Shown here piece by piece: positions 8,307 to 16,656 of a stretch of DNA of 64,000 bases. This stretch comes from Parvularculaceae bacterium (GTDB lineage: Bacteria > Pseudomonadota > Alphaproteobacteria > Caulobacterales > Parvularculaceae), in assembly GCA_020446945.1 (NCBI GenBank), contig JAGRDS010000021.1:1-64000 (forward strand). Reading direction: 5' to 3'. Within the stretch, counting starts at the first letter, position 1; every line of letters starts with the position of its first letter. A program made the translations under genes and the position numbers. Below the pieces are notes generated by a model. The model was not told where the DNA came from. It did no database searches and saw only the letters and a program-made list of their open reading frames with translations.

Positions 8307-10460
8307 TTAATTTCCGCTCGCGGCGAGATCGGCCAGTTCGGCGAGGCTTATCGGCGCGCCGCCGTAATCTTTCATAAAGAATTCAAGATAGCGCCCGGTC
8401 AGCGCCAGCGCGGCGTCCACGCTTTGCGCGTCTGGCGCATAGGCGTTCGCGCCCGGCGTCAGCGTCGTCGAGTGAAGCGAAAATGTGAGAATGCGCGCGC
8501 CGGCGCCGGTGAGATAGCGCGTCAGGGCGACAAGGTCGTCAAATCCGGCGCCCTCGCAGGAAAGGCGCAAAGGCGCAGTCGGGAGAAGGAAAGGTTTTCG
8601 CCGCGCCTCGGCGAATCCGGCCGGCGAAAGCTCCTGATTGAGAAATCGCCGCCCGCCCTTTATCGCGCGCGCCCCGTTCACCGGCGCGACGAACACGCGC
8701 CCCTCCGGCGTTTCGATATGGAAGGGCGCGTTGCTCATCGCGGAAAAATCCGGTCCGCCCCGGCCTGAAAAATCGAACGCGACGGAAGGGCTGAAATCGA
8801 AGCGAACGCCGCAGGCGGCGAGCGCGCGGTAGGCGTTCGCGTCAACGCCGTATCGCCCCGCGCGATGGGCGAGCGGCCTGAAACCGAACGACTGTTCGAA
8901 GGCGCGCGACAGCGCATTCAGTTTCCCGACCTGCGCGTCCTGAGGAAGATTGCATTGCCAGGAATAATATTCGCCGGCGTATCCCGCGCCGCCGGGCGTC
9001 GTCCATTGATGGAGGTGGATGCCGAGATCGGCGCGCGCGTCTTCGGCGAGGCGGCGGAAAAATCCTGCATTTTCCGCATCGGTGACAATAGGATGGGTGA
9101 GGAAATAGATCGGCCTCAGCGCGTATTGTTCGGCGATTGATTGCAGGCGGCGCACGGCCGCAGGGCGCTCAACGCGATATTCGTCCGCCGAAAACCGCGA
9201 CCAGTCGAACGTCTCCTCGGTGTCGATAGTGAAAAGCAGGCGCGCCTTCCCGGTATTCCGCATAATCGCCGGCGCAGATCTTGTCGGCGCGGCGCGCTCG
9301 TCTGCGATGCGCGCGTAAAACGCCGTCAACGCATCGGATGTATCGTCCCAGCTGAATTGTTCGGCGTATCGCCGCACCCGCGCGCGGTCGAGATTTTCAA
9401 AGGCTTCGTTCAGCGCGGCGGCGAATGCGTCCGGTTCGCGGTTTGCGACGATGCGTCCGGCGTCCGCTGAACGGATGATCTCGCGGCAACCGCCCGCGTC
9501 GGCGGCGACGACGTATGCGCCGCACGCCATCGCCTCCAGAACGACATTCGGCCAGCCTTCGCGTTCGGACGGGAGTATGAGGGCATCGGCGGCGTTGTAG
9601 ATTTCCGCCAGATCCTCATGCGCGCATTCGCCGAGGAAACGGACGCGATCGGCGACGCCTTCGCGTTTGGCGAGCGCCTCAAGACGTTTTCGCGCCGGCC
9701 CTTCGCCGGCGATTAGCAGCACGGTGTTTTCAAGTTTCGCGATCGCGCGGATCGCGATGTCGCATCCTTTCCGATCGATAAGCCCGCCGACGAAAGCGGC
9801 GACGCGGCCTTCCAGCCGCATGCGGTCCCGAATGGCGGCCCGGTCCAATGGTCGGAACAGGTCGAGATCGACGCCGTTTCGCAATACGATGATTTTTTCG
9901 GCGGGCGCGCCGATTGCGACCAGATCCTCTTTCAGCGACCGGGCGACGGCGACAACGCCGTCCGCCTTGAAAATCGCATCGAGTATCATCGCATGCTGGC
10001 GTGGAAATCGCGTCAGCAGCGTAACATCGCTGCCGCGCGCCGTCAGGATCACCGGCTTTCCGAGCGCGCGCGCGGCGCGGACCGCGGCGACGCCGTCCGG
10101 ATACAGATAATGCGCATCGATCAGGTCGAATTCGCGCCCCTCCGCGATCAGCGCCCGCGCCTGGCGTTCGACAACGCGCGCGATTGCGGCGGGCGCGTAG
10201 TCCATGCCGATTTTAGGCGCGAGGAAATAGCGCGGATGGAATATCTCGGCGCCGCGCCGGCTCTCGCGCAGGGGCGCGGCTGCGTAGCGCGCATATCGCC
10301 CGAAAACGGAGGCGCGAAACGGAAACCACGCGATCGGCGCAATGACTGTCGCTTCGCCGCCGGAACGCCGCCGCCAGGCGTCGAGCCGGTTTTCGACAAA
10401 GACGCCATGCGCGCGCGCGCCCGCGTTCGGATACAATGTCGTAACGGTCAAAAGCCGCAT
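8307..10460 (-). CDS. Bifunctional family-4 glycosyltransferase / polysaccharide deacetylase fusion
   Basis: This 717-residue two-domain protein begins with a GT4 glycosyltransferase (residues about 1-385): TLYPNAGARAHGVFVENR at the N terminus, GLIDRKGCDIAIRA, and the donor-site block PSEREGWPNVVLEAMACG. After a short linker, residues about 405-717 form a polysaccharide-deacetylase-like domain with the catalytic Asp in FTIDTEETFDW, metal-binding HLHQW and HRAGRYGVDANAYRAL, similar to WalW-type deacetylases. No membrane segment is seen. The start at 10460 is preferred because GT4 homology begins there; an in-frame ATG at 10547 has no ribosome-binding site. It is divergent from the exopolysaccharide genes that follow and probably modifies or builds the same polymer. 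The fusion is clear from the uninterrupted frame. Confidence 0.88.
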   Translation of the reverse strand: MRLLTVTTLYPNAGARAHGVFVENRLDAWRRRSGGEATVIAPIAWFPFRASVFGRYARYAAAPLRESRRGAEIFHPRYFLAPKIGMDYAPAAIARVVERQARALIAEGREFDLIDAHYLYPDGVAAVRAARALGKPVILTARGSDVTLLTRFPRQHAMILDAIFKADGVVAVARSLKEDLVAIGAPAEKIIVLRNGVDLDLFRPLDRAAIRDRMRLEGRVAAFVGGLIDRKGCDIAIRAIAKLENTVLLIAGEGPARKRLEALAKREGVADRVRFLGECAHEDLAEIYNAADALILPSEREGWPNVVLEAMACGAYVVAADAGGCREIIRSADAGRIVANREPDAFAAALNEAFENLDRARVRRYAEQFSWDDTSDALTAFYARIADERAAPTRSAPAIMRNTGKARLLFTIDTEETFDWSRFSADEYRVERPAAVRRLQSIAEQYALRPIYFLTHPIVTDAENAGFFRRLAEDARADLGIHLHQWTTPGGAGYAGEYYSWQCNLPQDAQVGKLNALSRAFEQSFGFRPLAHRAGRYGVDANAYRALAACGVRFDFSPSVAFDFSGRGGPDFSAMSNAPFHIETPEGRVFVAPVNGARAIKGGRRFLNQELSPAGFAEARRKPFLLPTAPLRLSCEGAGFDDLVALTRYLTGAGARILTFSLHSTTLTPGANAYAPDAQSVDAALALTGRYLEFFMKDYGGAPISLAELADLAASGN

Positions 10461-10708
10461 ACGGCGGACCGCCTTTCGGATCGGGTCGGGTTCGGTTGAA
10501 CGCCGCGTTGAACCCGCAATGGGCTGATCCTGCCCGAATGTCAGCATTCGCGCGCTGAAATTGCGCCAATCGCCGGCTTCCGCACCCGGCGATTGCGCCG
10601 CTGCGCCCCGGGGCGTTAATATTTCATTAGGCGTGATTTTCGCTTGCGGGGGGTGACGGGCGCCGTTTTGGCGCGATTTTGGGGCTTGCGTGTCGCAAAG
10701 CGATACAA

Positions 10709-11449
10709 ATGTCTGTGTGGTGGTCTGAAGTGCCGAGCGTTCACTCGCCTTTCAAGGGCGGGCAAGAGGCGCATCGCCCGTTTCCTCCGGCGGGCGGGCT
10801 GGCGGCGGCGAATGACTGCGTCGCGCCGGCGGCCAATGACAATGAAGGGGCAAAATCCCGGCCGGCCGATCCGCGCGTCAAGCGCGCTTTCGATATCGTC
10901 GCGGCGATCTGTCTGTTGATCTTCACCGCGCCGGTTCTTCTCATCACGGCGATCGCCATCGGTCTCGATTCGCGCGGACCAATCCTTTATCGCCAGAAAC
11001 GCATCGGCCTGAACGGCGCGCCGTTCCATATTTTCAAATTTCGCTCTATGCGGCGCGACGCCGAACCCGACGGCGCGCGATGGGCGAGCGCTCATGACGA
11101 GCGGATCACCAGGGTGGGCCGCTTCATCCGCCGAACGCGCATCGACGAGATACCGCAGGCGATCAATATTCTTCGCGGCGAGATGAGCTTCGTCGGGCCG
11201 CGACCCGAAAGGCCGGAATTTGTAAGCGTCCTTGAAAAGGCGATCGCGAATTATCACGAACGGCACACCGTAAAACCGGGCGTCACCGGCTGGGCGCAGG
11301 TCAGGCATTGCTACACTGCATCGGTTGAGGGCGCGCGTGAAAAGCTCGTCTTCGACATGTATTATATCAGGAACTATTCGCTGGCGCTTGATTGCCGGAT
11401 CGTCCTTATGACCTTCAGGGTCGCGCTGCTGGGCGTCGGCAGCCGATGA
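10709..11449 (+). CDS. Bacterial sugar transferase (undecaprenyl-phosphate glycosyl-1-phosphate transferase)
   Basis: This 246-residue protein carries the C-terminal catalytic domain of the WbaP/ExoY/PglC-type phosphoglycosyltransferases, which start exopolysaccharide repeat-unit synthesis on undecaprenyl phosphate. After a Pro/Ala-rich N-terminal stretch of about 60 residues come KRAFDIVAAICLLIFTAPVL (re-entrant membrane helix), LYRQKRIGLNG, FHIFKFRSM, and the active-site segment RRTRIDEIPQAINILRGEMS with VGPRPERPEF. ATG 10709 is chosen; a TTG at 10679 is possible. The stop overlaps the next gene. It is the first plus-strand gene of the polysaccharide locus and so probably sets the first sugar. 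Confidence 0.93.
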   Translation: MSVWWSEVPSVHSPFKGGQEAHRPFPPAGGLAAANDCVAPAANDNEGAKSRPADPRVKRAFDIVAAICLLIFTAPVLLITAIAIGLDSRGPILYRQKRIGLNGAPFHIFKFRSMRRDAEPDGARWASAHDERITRVGRFIRRTRIDEIPQAINILRGEMSFVGPRPERPEFVSVLEKAIANYHERHTVKPGVTGWAQVRHCYTASVEGAREKLVFDMYYIRNYSLALDCRIVLMTFRVALLGVGSR

Positions 11450-13407
11450 TGAACTTTCGCAAGAGAAAACTGTCGCGCGCGAAAAAGTCCTGGATCAAGC
11501 GGGCGGTCATGGCGCTGGTTGCGTGCGTCGCCGCGCTCAGCGCCGTTTCCGTATTCAACTCCGCGACGGTGAGTTTCGGCGCGCCGGGTCGCGATCAGAT
11601 GACCCCGGCGAAGGCGCGCGCGATCGGCGCAAGGTGGCGCAAGAACAAGTCGGATGCGCTCGCCAGGCGTTACGCCGATGCGCTCGCCGCCGCCGGCCTT
11701 GATGACCGGCTTGTCCGGGAAATCGACGAAGGCGGGCTTTTCGCCGGCGATGACGGCGCGCGTTTCGCCTACCGCTCCGAGGCGATGTTGCGGCTTCGAC
11801 GTTTCGAGGATGCGCGGCGGGCGGCGGACCGACAAGACGACAATCCTCTGGCTTCGTTCATCCGCGCCCGGACGGTTTATGCGTTGACGCCGGATGAAGA
11901 TGCGGTTGCGGAGGATTTGCGGCGCGCATTGCGCGGTCCCGACGCGCTGGCCGCGAAAGCGTGGCTGCTGCGCGCGCGCGTCGCGCTCGACGCCAACGAT
12001 ATGGAAACCGCAATCTCGGCGAGCCGTCGCGCGCGCGAAGCCGGGGCCGACGAAAACCTCGTCAACGCGATTGAAACCGAACGGCTGGTTCGCGCGGGCG
12101 ACCTCGCCGCGGCTGCGACCGCAATTAGCAATAGCGCCGGCGAAAAGGGGCCGAACCGCGCCAGGGCGCGCCTTGCCGCAATGATCGATCTAAGGCGCGG
12201 CGACGGGCAGGGTGCGGCGCGGCGCCTTTCGTCTATCGGCGCGGATGACGGGTCCGCCGCCTTGCTGCTGGCGCTTGCGAAATGGCGCACCGGCGACGTC
12301 GCGCAGGCCGAGGCGCTCGTCGCGCGCGAGCTTGCGCTGGCGCCGAAAAACTGGATGGCGCTCGACCTCGCCGGTGCGATCGCACGTGATGTGAAGCGTA
12401 AAGACGACGCCGAAAAATTTCTCGCGCGGCTGGAGAAAGTGCGTCCCGCGCTCGCTATGTTGCGCCGTTTGCGCCTTGAGCAAGACCCCGACGCCGCCTT
12501 CGCAGCGCTGATGAGCCTTTCGGAGGGAACGAAAAGCGAAGGCGCCGGTGCGGCGCTTCTCGGCGAGGGCGCGGAGCTTCCGGACGAATTGATGGAAGGG
12601 CGCGCACATGAGCGCGCGCTGGTCGCGCTCGCCGCCGCCCTCGCTGCGGGAGAAACGGAAGGTTTCAATCCCAATGACGCCAATATCGGCGGCGGCAACG
12701 ATCCCGTCGCGTTAACGCTGGGCGGCGCCGGGTTCGAAGCGATGGGCGAGTGGGCGAAAGCCGACGAGATGTATGTGCGCGCGAGCGTCGTCGCACCCGA
12801 TTTTTTCAGACCGGTCCTTCGCGCCGCGAAACTTGCGCGCCGCCGCGGCGCCGATCGTCGCGCGATCACGCTGCTCGACCGGTTTTCAACCGCCCATCCC
12901 GATCATGACGGGGCGCGGCTCGAACTGGCGCAGGCTTATGCGGGGGATGAAAATTATAGCCTCGCCGCGAAAACTTTCGCGCTGGCCGAGCCGTCGCTTG
13001 TTTTCAAAACGCTGGATACGGCGCAAGCCTATGCGCAAGCGGCCGCCTATGCCGGGCGCGGCGAGCGCGAGGCCATGATCTCTTCCGCGAAAAGCGGCGC
13101 GCGCGACATGAAAATTCTCGGCGCGGCCCTTTTCATCGCCGGGGAGAACGAGGCCGCCGCCGCCGCCTTTCGAAAATCGCTGATCGCCGATCCGCGCGAC
13201 GCCGACGCCGCCGACCGCTATACTGAAGCTATGGCCGCGATCGGACGCCGCGCAGAAGCCAGATCGCTGCTCGATGCGATCGAAGCGATCGGTGAAACGA
13301 ACGCCCCTGCTAAGGGCGGCGATGAGGACGGCGCGGCTGCGCCTGTGGAAGAATCTGGCTCGCCAGAGACCGATTTCGCCAGAAACAAGGTTAAAAATCA
13401 TCAATAA
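11446..13407 (+). CDS. TPR-repeat protein of the exopolysaccharide locus
   Basis: This 653-residue protein has an N-terminal hydrophobic anchor (about residues 18-36, VMALVACVAALSAVSVF) followed by an Ala-rich helical-repeat region through to about residue 615 with many TPR-like pairs (for example GEWAKADEMYVRASVVAPDF). The tail is acidic and disordered. It is likely periplasmic and tethered to the inner membrane. In exosortase A/PEP-CTERM polysaccharide loci a long TPR protein (PrsT type) occupies an equivalent place, but that one is a lipoprotein and this is not obviously one. ATG 11446 overlaps the sugar-transferase stop (ATGATGA). Its function is probably in assembly or export of the polymer. 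Confidence 0.8.
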   Translation: MMNFRKRKLSRAKKSWIKRAVMALVACVAALSAVSVFNSATVSFGAPGRDQMTPAKARAIGARWRKNKSDALARRYADALAAAGLDDRLVREIDEGGLFAGDDGARFAYRSEAMLRLRRFEDARRAADRQDDNPLASFIRARTVYALTPDEDAVAEDLRRALRGPDALAAKAWLLRARVALDANDMETAISASRRAREAGADENLVNAIETERLVRAGDLAAAATAISNSAGEKGPNRARARLAAMIDLRRGDGQGAARRLSSIGADDGSAALLLALAKWRTGDVAQAEALVARELALAPKNWMALDLAGAIARDVKRKDDAEKFLARLEKVRPALAMLRRLRLEQDPDAAFAALMSLSEGTKSEGAGAALLGEGAELPDELMEGRAHERALVALAAALAAGETEGFNPNDANIGGGNDPVALTLGGAGFEAMGEWAKADEMYVRASVVAPDFFRPVLRAAKLARRRGADRRAITLLDRFSTAHPDHDGARLELAQAYAGDENYSLAAKTFALAEPSLVFKTLDTAQAYAQAAAYAGRGEREAMISSAKSGARDMKILGAALFIAGENEAAAAAFRKSLIADPRDADAADRYTEAMAAIGRRAEARSLLDAIEAIGETNAPAKGGDEDGAAAPVEESGSPETDFARNKVKNHQ

Positions 13408-13426
13408 CGCCCCGGGAATCGGGGCG
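13408..13426 (+). other. GC-rich hairpin after the TPR gene
   Basis: A perfect 7-bp inverted repeat (CGCCCCG, loop GGAAT, CGGGGCG) begins directly after the stop codon of the TPR gene. It has no T-run, so it is not a standard intrinsic terminator. It may stabilise the upstream mRNA end or mark a processing point within the polysaccharide operon. Confidence 0.5.
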
Positions 13427-13527
13427 CGCGCCATGGCAAAGAACTTGCTGGACGTCTAGTGTGGCGGCGATTCGCGGCGTTCGTCCGTCGCGAGAGGATC
13501 CGATTGATCACAAACGAGGTTAAACCG

Positions 13528-14154
13528 ATGTTCTTCCGCATTCTCGCAGCCGCCGCAGCGGTTATTCTCGCCGGCTGTTCGTCCGGCCTGCAAAGCGCCA
13601 GCACGATAGAATCGGCGCCCGATTCGACGATCGCATCCGTTGCGCCGTCGCCTGATTACCTGATCGGCCCGCTCGACCAGCTTGAAGTTTTCGTCTGGCG
13701 CGCGCCGGAGCTGTCGACGAAAGTCACCGTTCGTCCGGACGGGCGCATTTCGACCCCGCTGGTCGAGGACATGGTCGCCGCCGGCAAGACGCCGACGCGC
13801 CTCGCCAAGGATCTTGAAAGCTCCCTCGGCGCTTATGTGAAGTCGCCGCAGGTTTCAGTCATCGTCTCGAATTTCCAGTCGACATTCGACCAGCAGGTGC
13901 GCGTCATCGGCGAAGCGCAAAAGCCGATCGCGCTTCCCTACCAGTCGGGCATGACCGTTCTCGACGTCATGGTCGCGGTCGGCGGGTTGACGCAATTCGC
14001 GGCCGGCAACAAATCCGTCCTTATTCGCGGCACGGGTGAGGATCGCCAATCCTACCGCCTGCGTCTCGACGATCTCCTTCGCAAAGGAAAAATCCAGGCG
14101 AACGTTCCGGTGCTGCCGGGCGACGTCATTTTGATCCCGGAAAGCTTCTTCTAG
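13528..14154 (+). CDS. Polysaccharide export outer-membrane lipoprotein (Wza/EpsA type)
   Basis: This 208-residue lipoprotein has a signal ending in LAGC (Cys about residue 15). It carries the polysaccharide export domain (DYLIGPLDQLEVFVWRAPEL, RPDGRISTPLVEDM) and a following SLBB-like domain (VRVIGEAQKPIALPYQSGMTV in part, ending NVPVLPGDVILIPESFF). These proteins form the outer-membrane channel for capsule or exopolysaccharide. ATG 13528 has GAGG 8 bases upstream. It is shorter than full Wza, as is usual in PEP-CTERM/exosortase-type loci. A hairpin with a T-rich tail follows before the chain-length gene. Confidence 0.94.
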   Translation: MFFRILAAAAAVILAGCSSGLQSASTIESAPDSTIASVAPSPDYLIGPLDQLEVFVWRAPELSTKVTVRPDGRISTPLVEDMVAAGKTPTRLAKDLESSLGAYVKSPQVSVIVSNFQSTFDQQVRVIGEAQKPIALPYQSGMTVLDVMVAVGGLTQFAAGNKSVLIRGTGEDRQSYRLRLDDLLRKGKIQANVPVLPGDVILIPESFF

Positions 14155-14167
14155 GGATTGTCCCCGG

Positions 14168-14200
14168 GGCGCGCCGCAATATTCGGCGCGCCTCTTGTTT
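14168..14200 (+). terminator. Hairpin with T-rich tail between export and chain-length genes (attenuator candidate)
   Basis: A perfect 9-bp stem (GGCGCGCCG / CGGCGCGCC) with a 7-base loop CAATATT is followed by TCTTGTTT. It lies 14 bases after the export lipoprotein stop and inside an otherwise continuous operon. It could be a partial terminator that lowers expression of the downstream genes relative to the lipoprotein. The broken T-run makes its strength uncertain. Confidence 0.6.
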
Positions 14201-14214
14201 ACAGGTGTCGGGGG

Positions 14215-15759
14215 ATGGTGCGTAACTTTGATTTTGCCGACATTCCCGCGCCCGTAATCCGTTACGGCGTTGGTTTGTGGCGACGGCGCTGGGTCGCCAT
14301 CGCGGTAATCTGGGCCGTGACGCTCGCCGGTTTCGCCGCGCTTTGGCTCATTCCCGATAAATATGAATCGAGCGCCGTCGTCTATGTCCAGACGGAATCG
14401 GTGCTTGATCCCGTCATGAACGGCGTCACTGCGCGCCCGAATTATGAAAAGCGCGTCGAGATCATGAAGCTCCAGCTTCTGACGCGGCCGAATGTCGAGG
14501 AAATCATTTTCCGCTCCGGTATCGACAAGGAAGTGACGGCGAAAAATCCGCGCGAACGGCGCGCGCAGATGGAAAAGCTCATCGACTGGGTGGCTGGCGA
14601 AATTTCGATCACCAGCCCGCAGGAGATGTATTTCAATATAGACTACAAGAATTCAGATCCCGTTCTGGCGCGCAATGTGGTTGAGGCCGCGCTGAACCTT
14701 TTGATTGAACAGGATCTCGGCGCGTCGATTTCCGAAAATGAAGAAGCGCGAAAGCGTCTCGACGCCGAAATCGCGGCCTTTGATGAGCGGCTGACGACGA
14801 AGGAGCGTGAAGTCGCCGATTTTCGCCGCGCGCACGCCGAAGAGCTGGCGCTTGTCGAAGGCAACGACCGCCGACGCGATTTGATGGAAGCCGAGCTTTC
14901 GCGCGTCACCGACGATCTCGCTTACGCCGAGCGTCGCGCGGCGACGCTGCGCAATCTTCTGGGTTCGGCGCAATCGACGTCGACCGGCGCGGAACTTGAA
15001 AAATTGCAGGTCGAACTCGCCGCGCTGAGAAGCCAGTATCAGGAAAATTACCCGGATATTCAGGCCGTCAGGGCGCGTATCGACCAGTTGCAGGTTTCGG
15101 GCGCCAACGCGCGTCCGTCCGATCCCGAATACAGGCGCCTTTCCGCAGAAGTCAGGGCGGCGCAGGATGTCGTCGGCGGGCTGACGGAGCGGCAAACGCG
15201 CCTGCGGTCCGATCTCGACCTGCTGGCGGTGACGATGGGTCAGGCGCCGCGGGTTCTCGCCGATTTGCAACGCATAGAGCGCGATTACGAACAAACGCGC
15301 AAAAACTACGAGGAACTGATCGAACGCCGCGACCGCCTGTCGATCACCGCCAATCTCGGCGCCGGCGCGCAAGGCGTCGCCTACCGGATTTTCGAGCATC
15401 CCGAAACGTCGCTTATCCCTGCGGCGCGGAATTTCCGGGTCATCCTTATAGCGCTTGTCGTCGTCAGCGCCGTCGCCGCCGGCGCCGCCGCAGCATTCCT
15501 TTTGACGTGGATGCGCAAAAGCTTCTCGCAAACGGAAGAACTGAAAGGCGCATTCGGACTTCCGGTTCTGGGCGCCATGAGCGAGGTCAGGTCCGATCTG
15601 GTGGTTGAAGCGCGCAAACGCGAATTTGCGCGCCTTGCTGTCGCCGGCGGCGCGCTCGCGCTTGTCACGGCGTTCTACGTTTATTGGGAGGTCATGCGCC
15701 TGCCGGCGGTTTCCGTCGACGGCGCGACAACGGCGTTCCTCGCGGCAGGCGCGAGGTAG
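14215..15759 (+). CDS. Polysaccharide chain-length determinant (Wzz/XrtA-associated type)
   Basis: This 514-residue inner-membrane protein has a Wzz-type N terminus (first membrane helix WVAIAVIWAVTLAGFAALWLI in part, about residues 28-50), a long periplasmic coiled-coil region (about 180-400, heptad-rich Arg/Glu/Leu), a proximal DYEQTRKNYEELIERRDRLS motif, a second membrane helix near 430-450 and a third near 490. Such proteins pair with a separate BY-kinase to control polymer length and export. It matches the layout of chain-length proteins of exosortase A loci (TIGR03007 family, from memory). ATG 14215 begins the conserved part. The kinase gene follows 8 bases later. Confidence 0.92.
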   Translation: MVRNFDFADIPAPVIRYGVGLWRRRWVAIAVIWAVTLAGFAALWLIPDKYESSAVVYVQTESVLDPVMNGVTARPNYEKRVEIMKLQLLTRPNVEEIIFRSGIDKEVTAKNPRERRAQMEKLIDWVAGEISITSPQEMYFNIDYKNSDPVLARNVVEAALNLLIEQDLGASISENEEARKRLDAEIAAFDERLTTKEREVADFRRAHAEELALVEGNDRRRDLMEAELSRVTDDLAYAERRAATLRNLLGSAQSTSTGAELEKLQVELAALRSQYQENYPDIQAVRARIDQLQVSGANARPSDPEYRRLSAEVRAAQDVVGGLTERQTRLRSDLDLLAVTMGQAPRVLADLQRIERDYEQTRKNYEELIERRDRLSITANLGAGAQGVAYRIFEHPETSLIPAARNFRVILIALVVVSAVAAGAAAAFLLTWMRKSFSQTEELKGAFGLPVLGAMSEVRSDLVVEARKREFARLAVAGGALALVTAFYVYWEVMRLPAVSVDGATTAFLAAGAR

Positions 15760-15767
15760 GAGCGGGT

Positions 15768-16652
15768 ATGGGGCTCATCGACAAGGCGATCGGTGCGGGC
15801 GCGGATGCGGCGGCGAACGACCGGAAAATCGTCGCGCTTGAGGGCGTTCGGGAATTCGAAATCGATTTCGCCGCCTTGCGCGCGAAAGGCGTTTACACCG
15901 ACGCCGCGCGCGAGGAGGCGCAGGCGTTCGAATTGCGCGCGATCAAGCGCCGGCTGTTGCGCCGGCTCGGTTTCCTGCGCCGCGCCGGCCGCGACCGGCG
16001 ATTGCTCGCCGGCGACGGACGCAATCGCAATGTCGTTCTCGTCACCTCGACAAAGCCGGGAGAGGGAAAGTCCTTCGCGGCTGTCAATCTTGCGATGAGC
16101 CTCGCGCTGGAAGAGCGCATTCCGGTTTTTCTCGTCGATGGCGATCCGGCGCGGCCGCGCCTTCGCAGCTATTTCGGGTTCGGCGAAGGGAAGGGGCTGA
16201 CGGATTTCATTCGCGACCCCGCGACCAGTCTCGCCGCCGTCGCCCGCAAGGCGGCCGGCGTTCCCCTGACCTTTATCGGCGAGGGCGGCGCGGCGGCGAA
16301 TGCGACCGACCTGTTCGGCTCCATCGAGGCCAGGCGCGTATTTGCGAGCCTATCGGCGCTTTGCCCGGAGGGAATCGTTCTCGTCGATTCGCCGCCCATG
16401 CTGGCGACGACGGAGACGCTGGCCCTTGCGCGCTGCGCCGATGAGGTGGTTTTTGTCGTCGAAGCTGATTCGACGGTCCGCCCGGCGGTCGCAGCGGCGC
16501 TCGACGACCTGCTGGATATAAATCCGAATGTCAGCCTTTTGCTGAATCGGTGTCTAGTCCCGGCCGGCGGTTCGCACTATGCGGCCTATGAATATTATGA
16601 CAAACGCAATGACGGGGATGGTCTCGCCGACGAGACCCGGAAGAGGGGATAA
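15768..16652 (+). CDS. Bacterial tyrosine autokinase (CpsD/CapB type)
   Basis: This 294-residue cytoplasmic BY-kinase has Walker A TSTKPGEGKSFAAVNLAMSL, Walker A' VFLVDGDPARPRL and Walker B GIVLVDSPPML. A C-terminal tyrosine cluster (HYAAYEYYDKRN) is the usual autophosphorylation site. Together with the preceding chain-length protein it forms a split Wzc-like pair that regulates polymerisation and export by cycles of phosphorylation. AGGAG precedes ATG 15768 by about 7 bases. The gene extends 5 bases short of the next start. It resembles the tyrosine autokinase of exosortase/PEP-CTERM loci. Confidence 0.93.
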   Translation: MGLIDKAIGAGADAAANDRKIVALEGVREFEIDFAALRAKGVYTDAAREEAQAFELRAIKRRLLRRLGFLRRAGRDRRLLAGDGRNRNVVLVTSTKPGEGKSFAAVNLAMSLALEERIPVFLVDGDPARPRLRSYFGFGEGKGLTDFIRDPATSLAAVARKAAGVPLTFIGEGGAAANATDLFGSIEARRVFASLSALCPEGIVLVDSPPMLATTETLALARCADEVVFVVEADSTVRPAVAAALDDLLDINPNVSLLLNRCLVPAGGSHYAAYEYYDKRNDGDGLADETRKRG

Positions 16653-16656
16653 GCCG

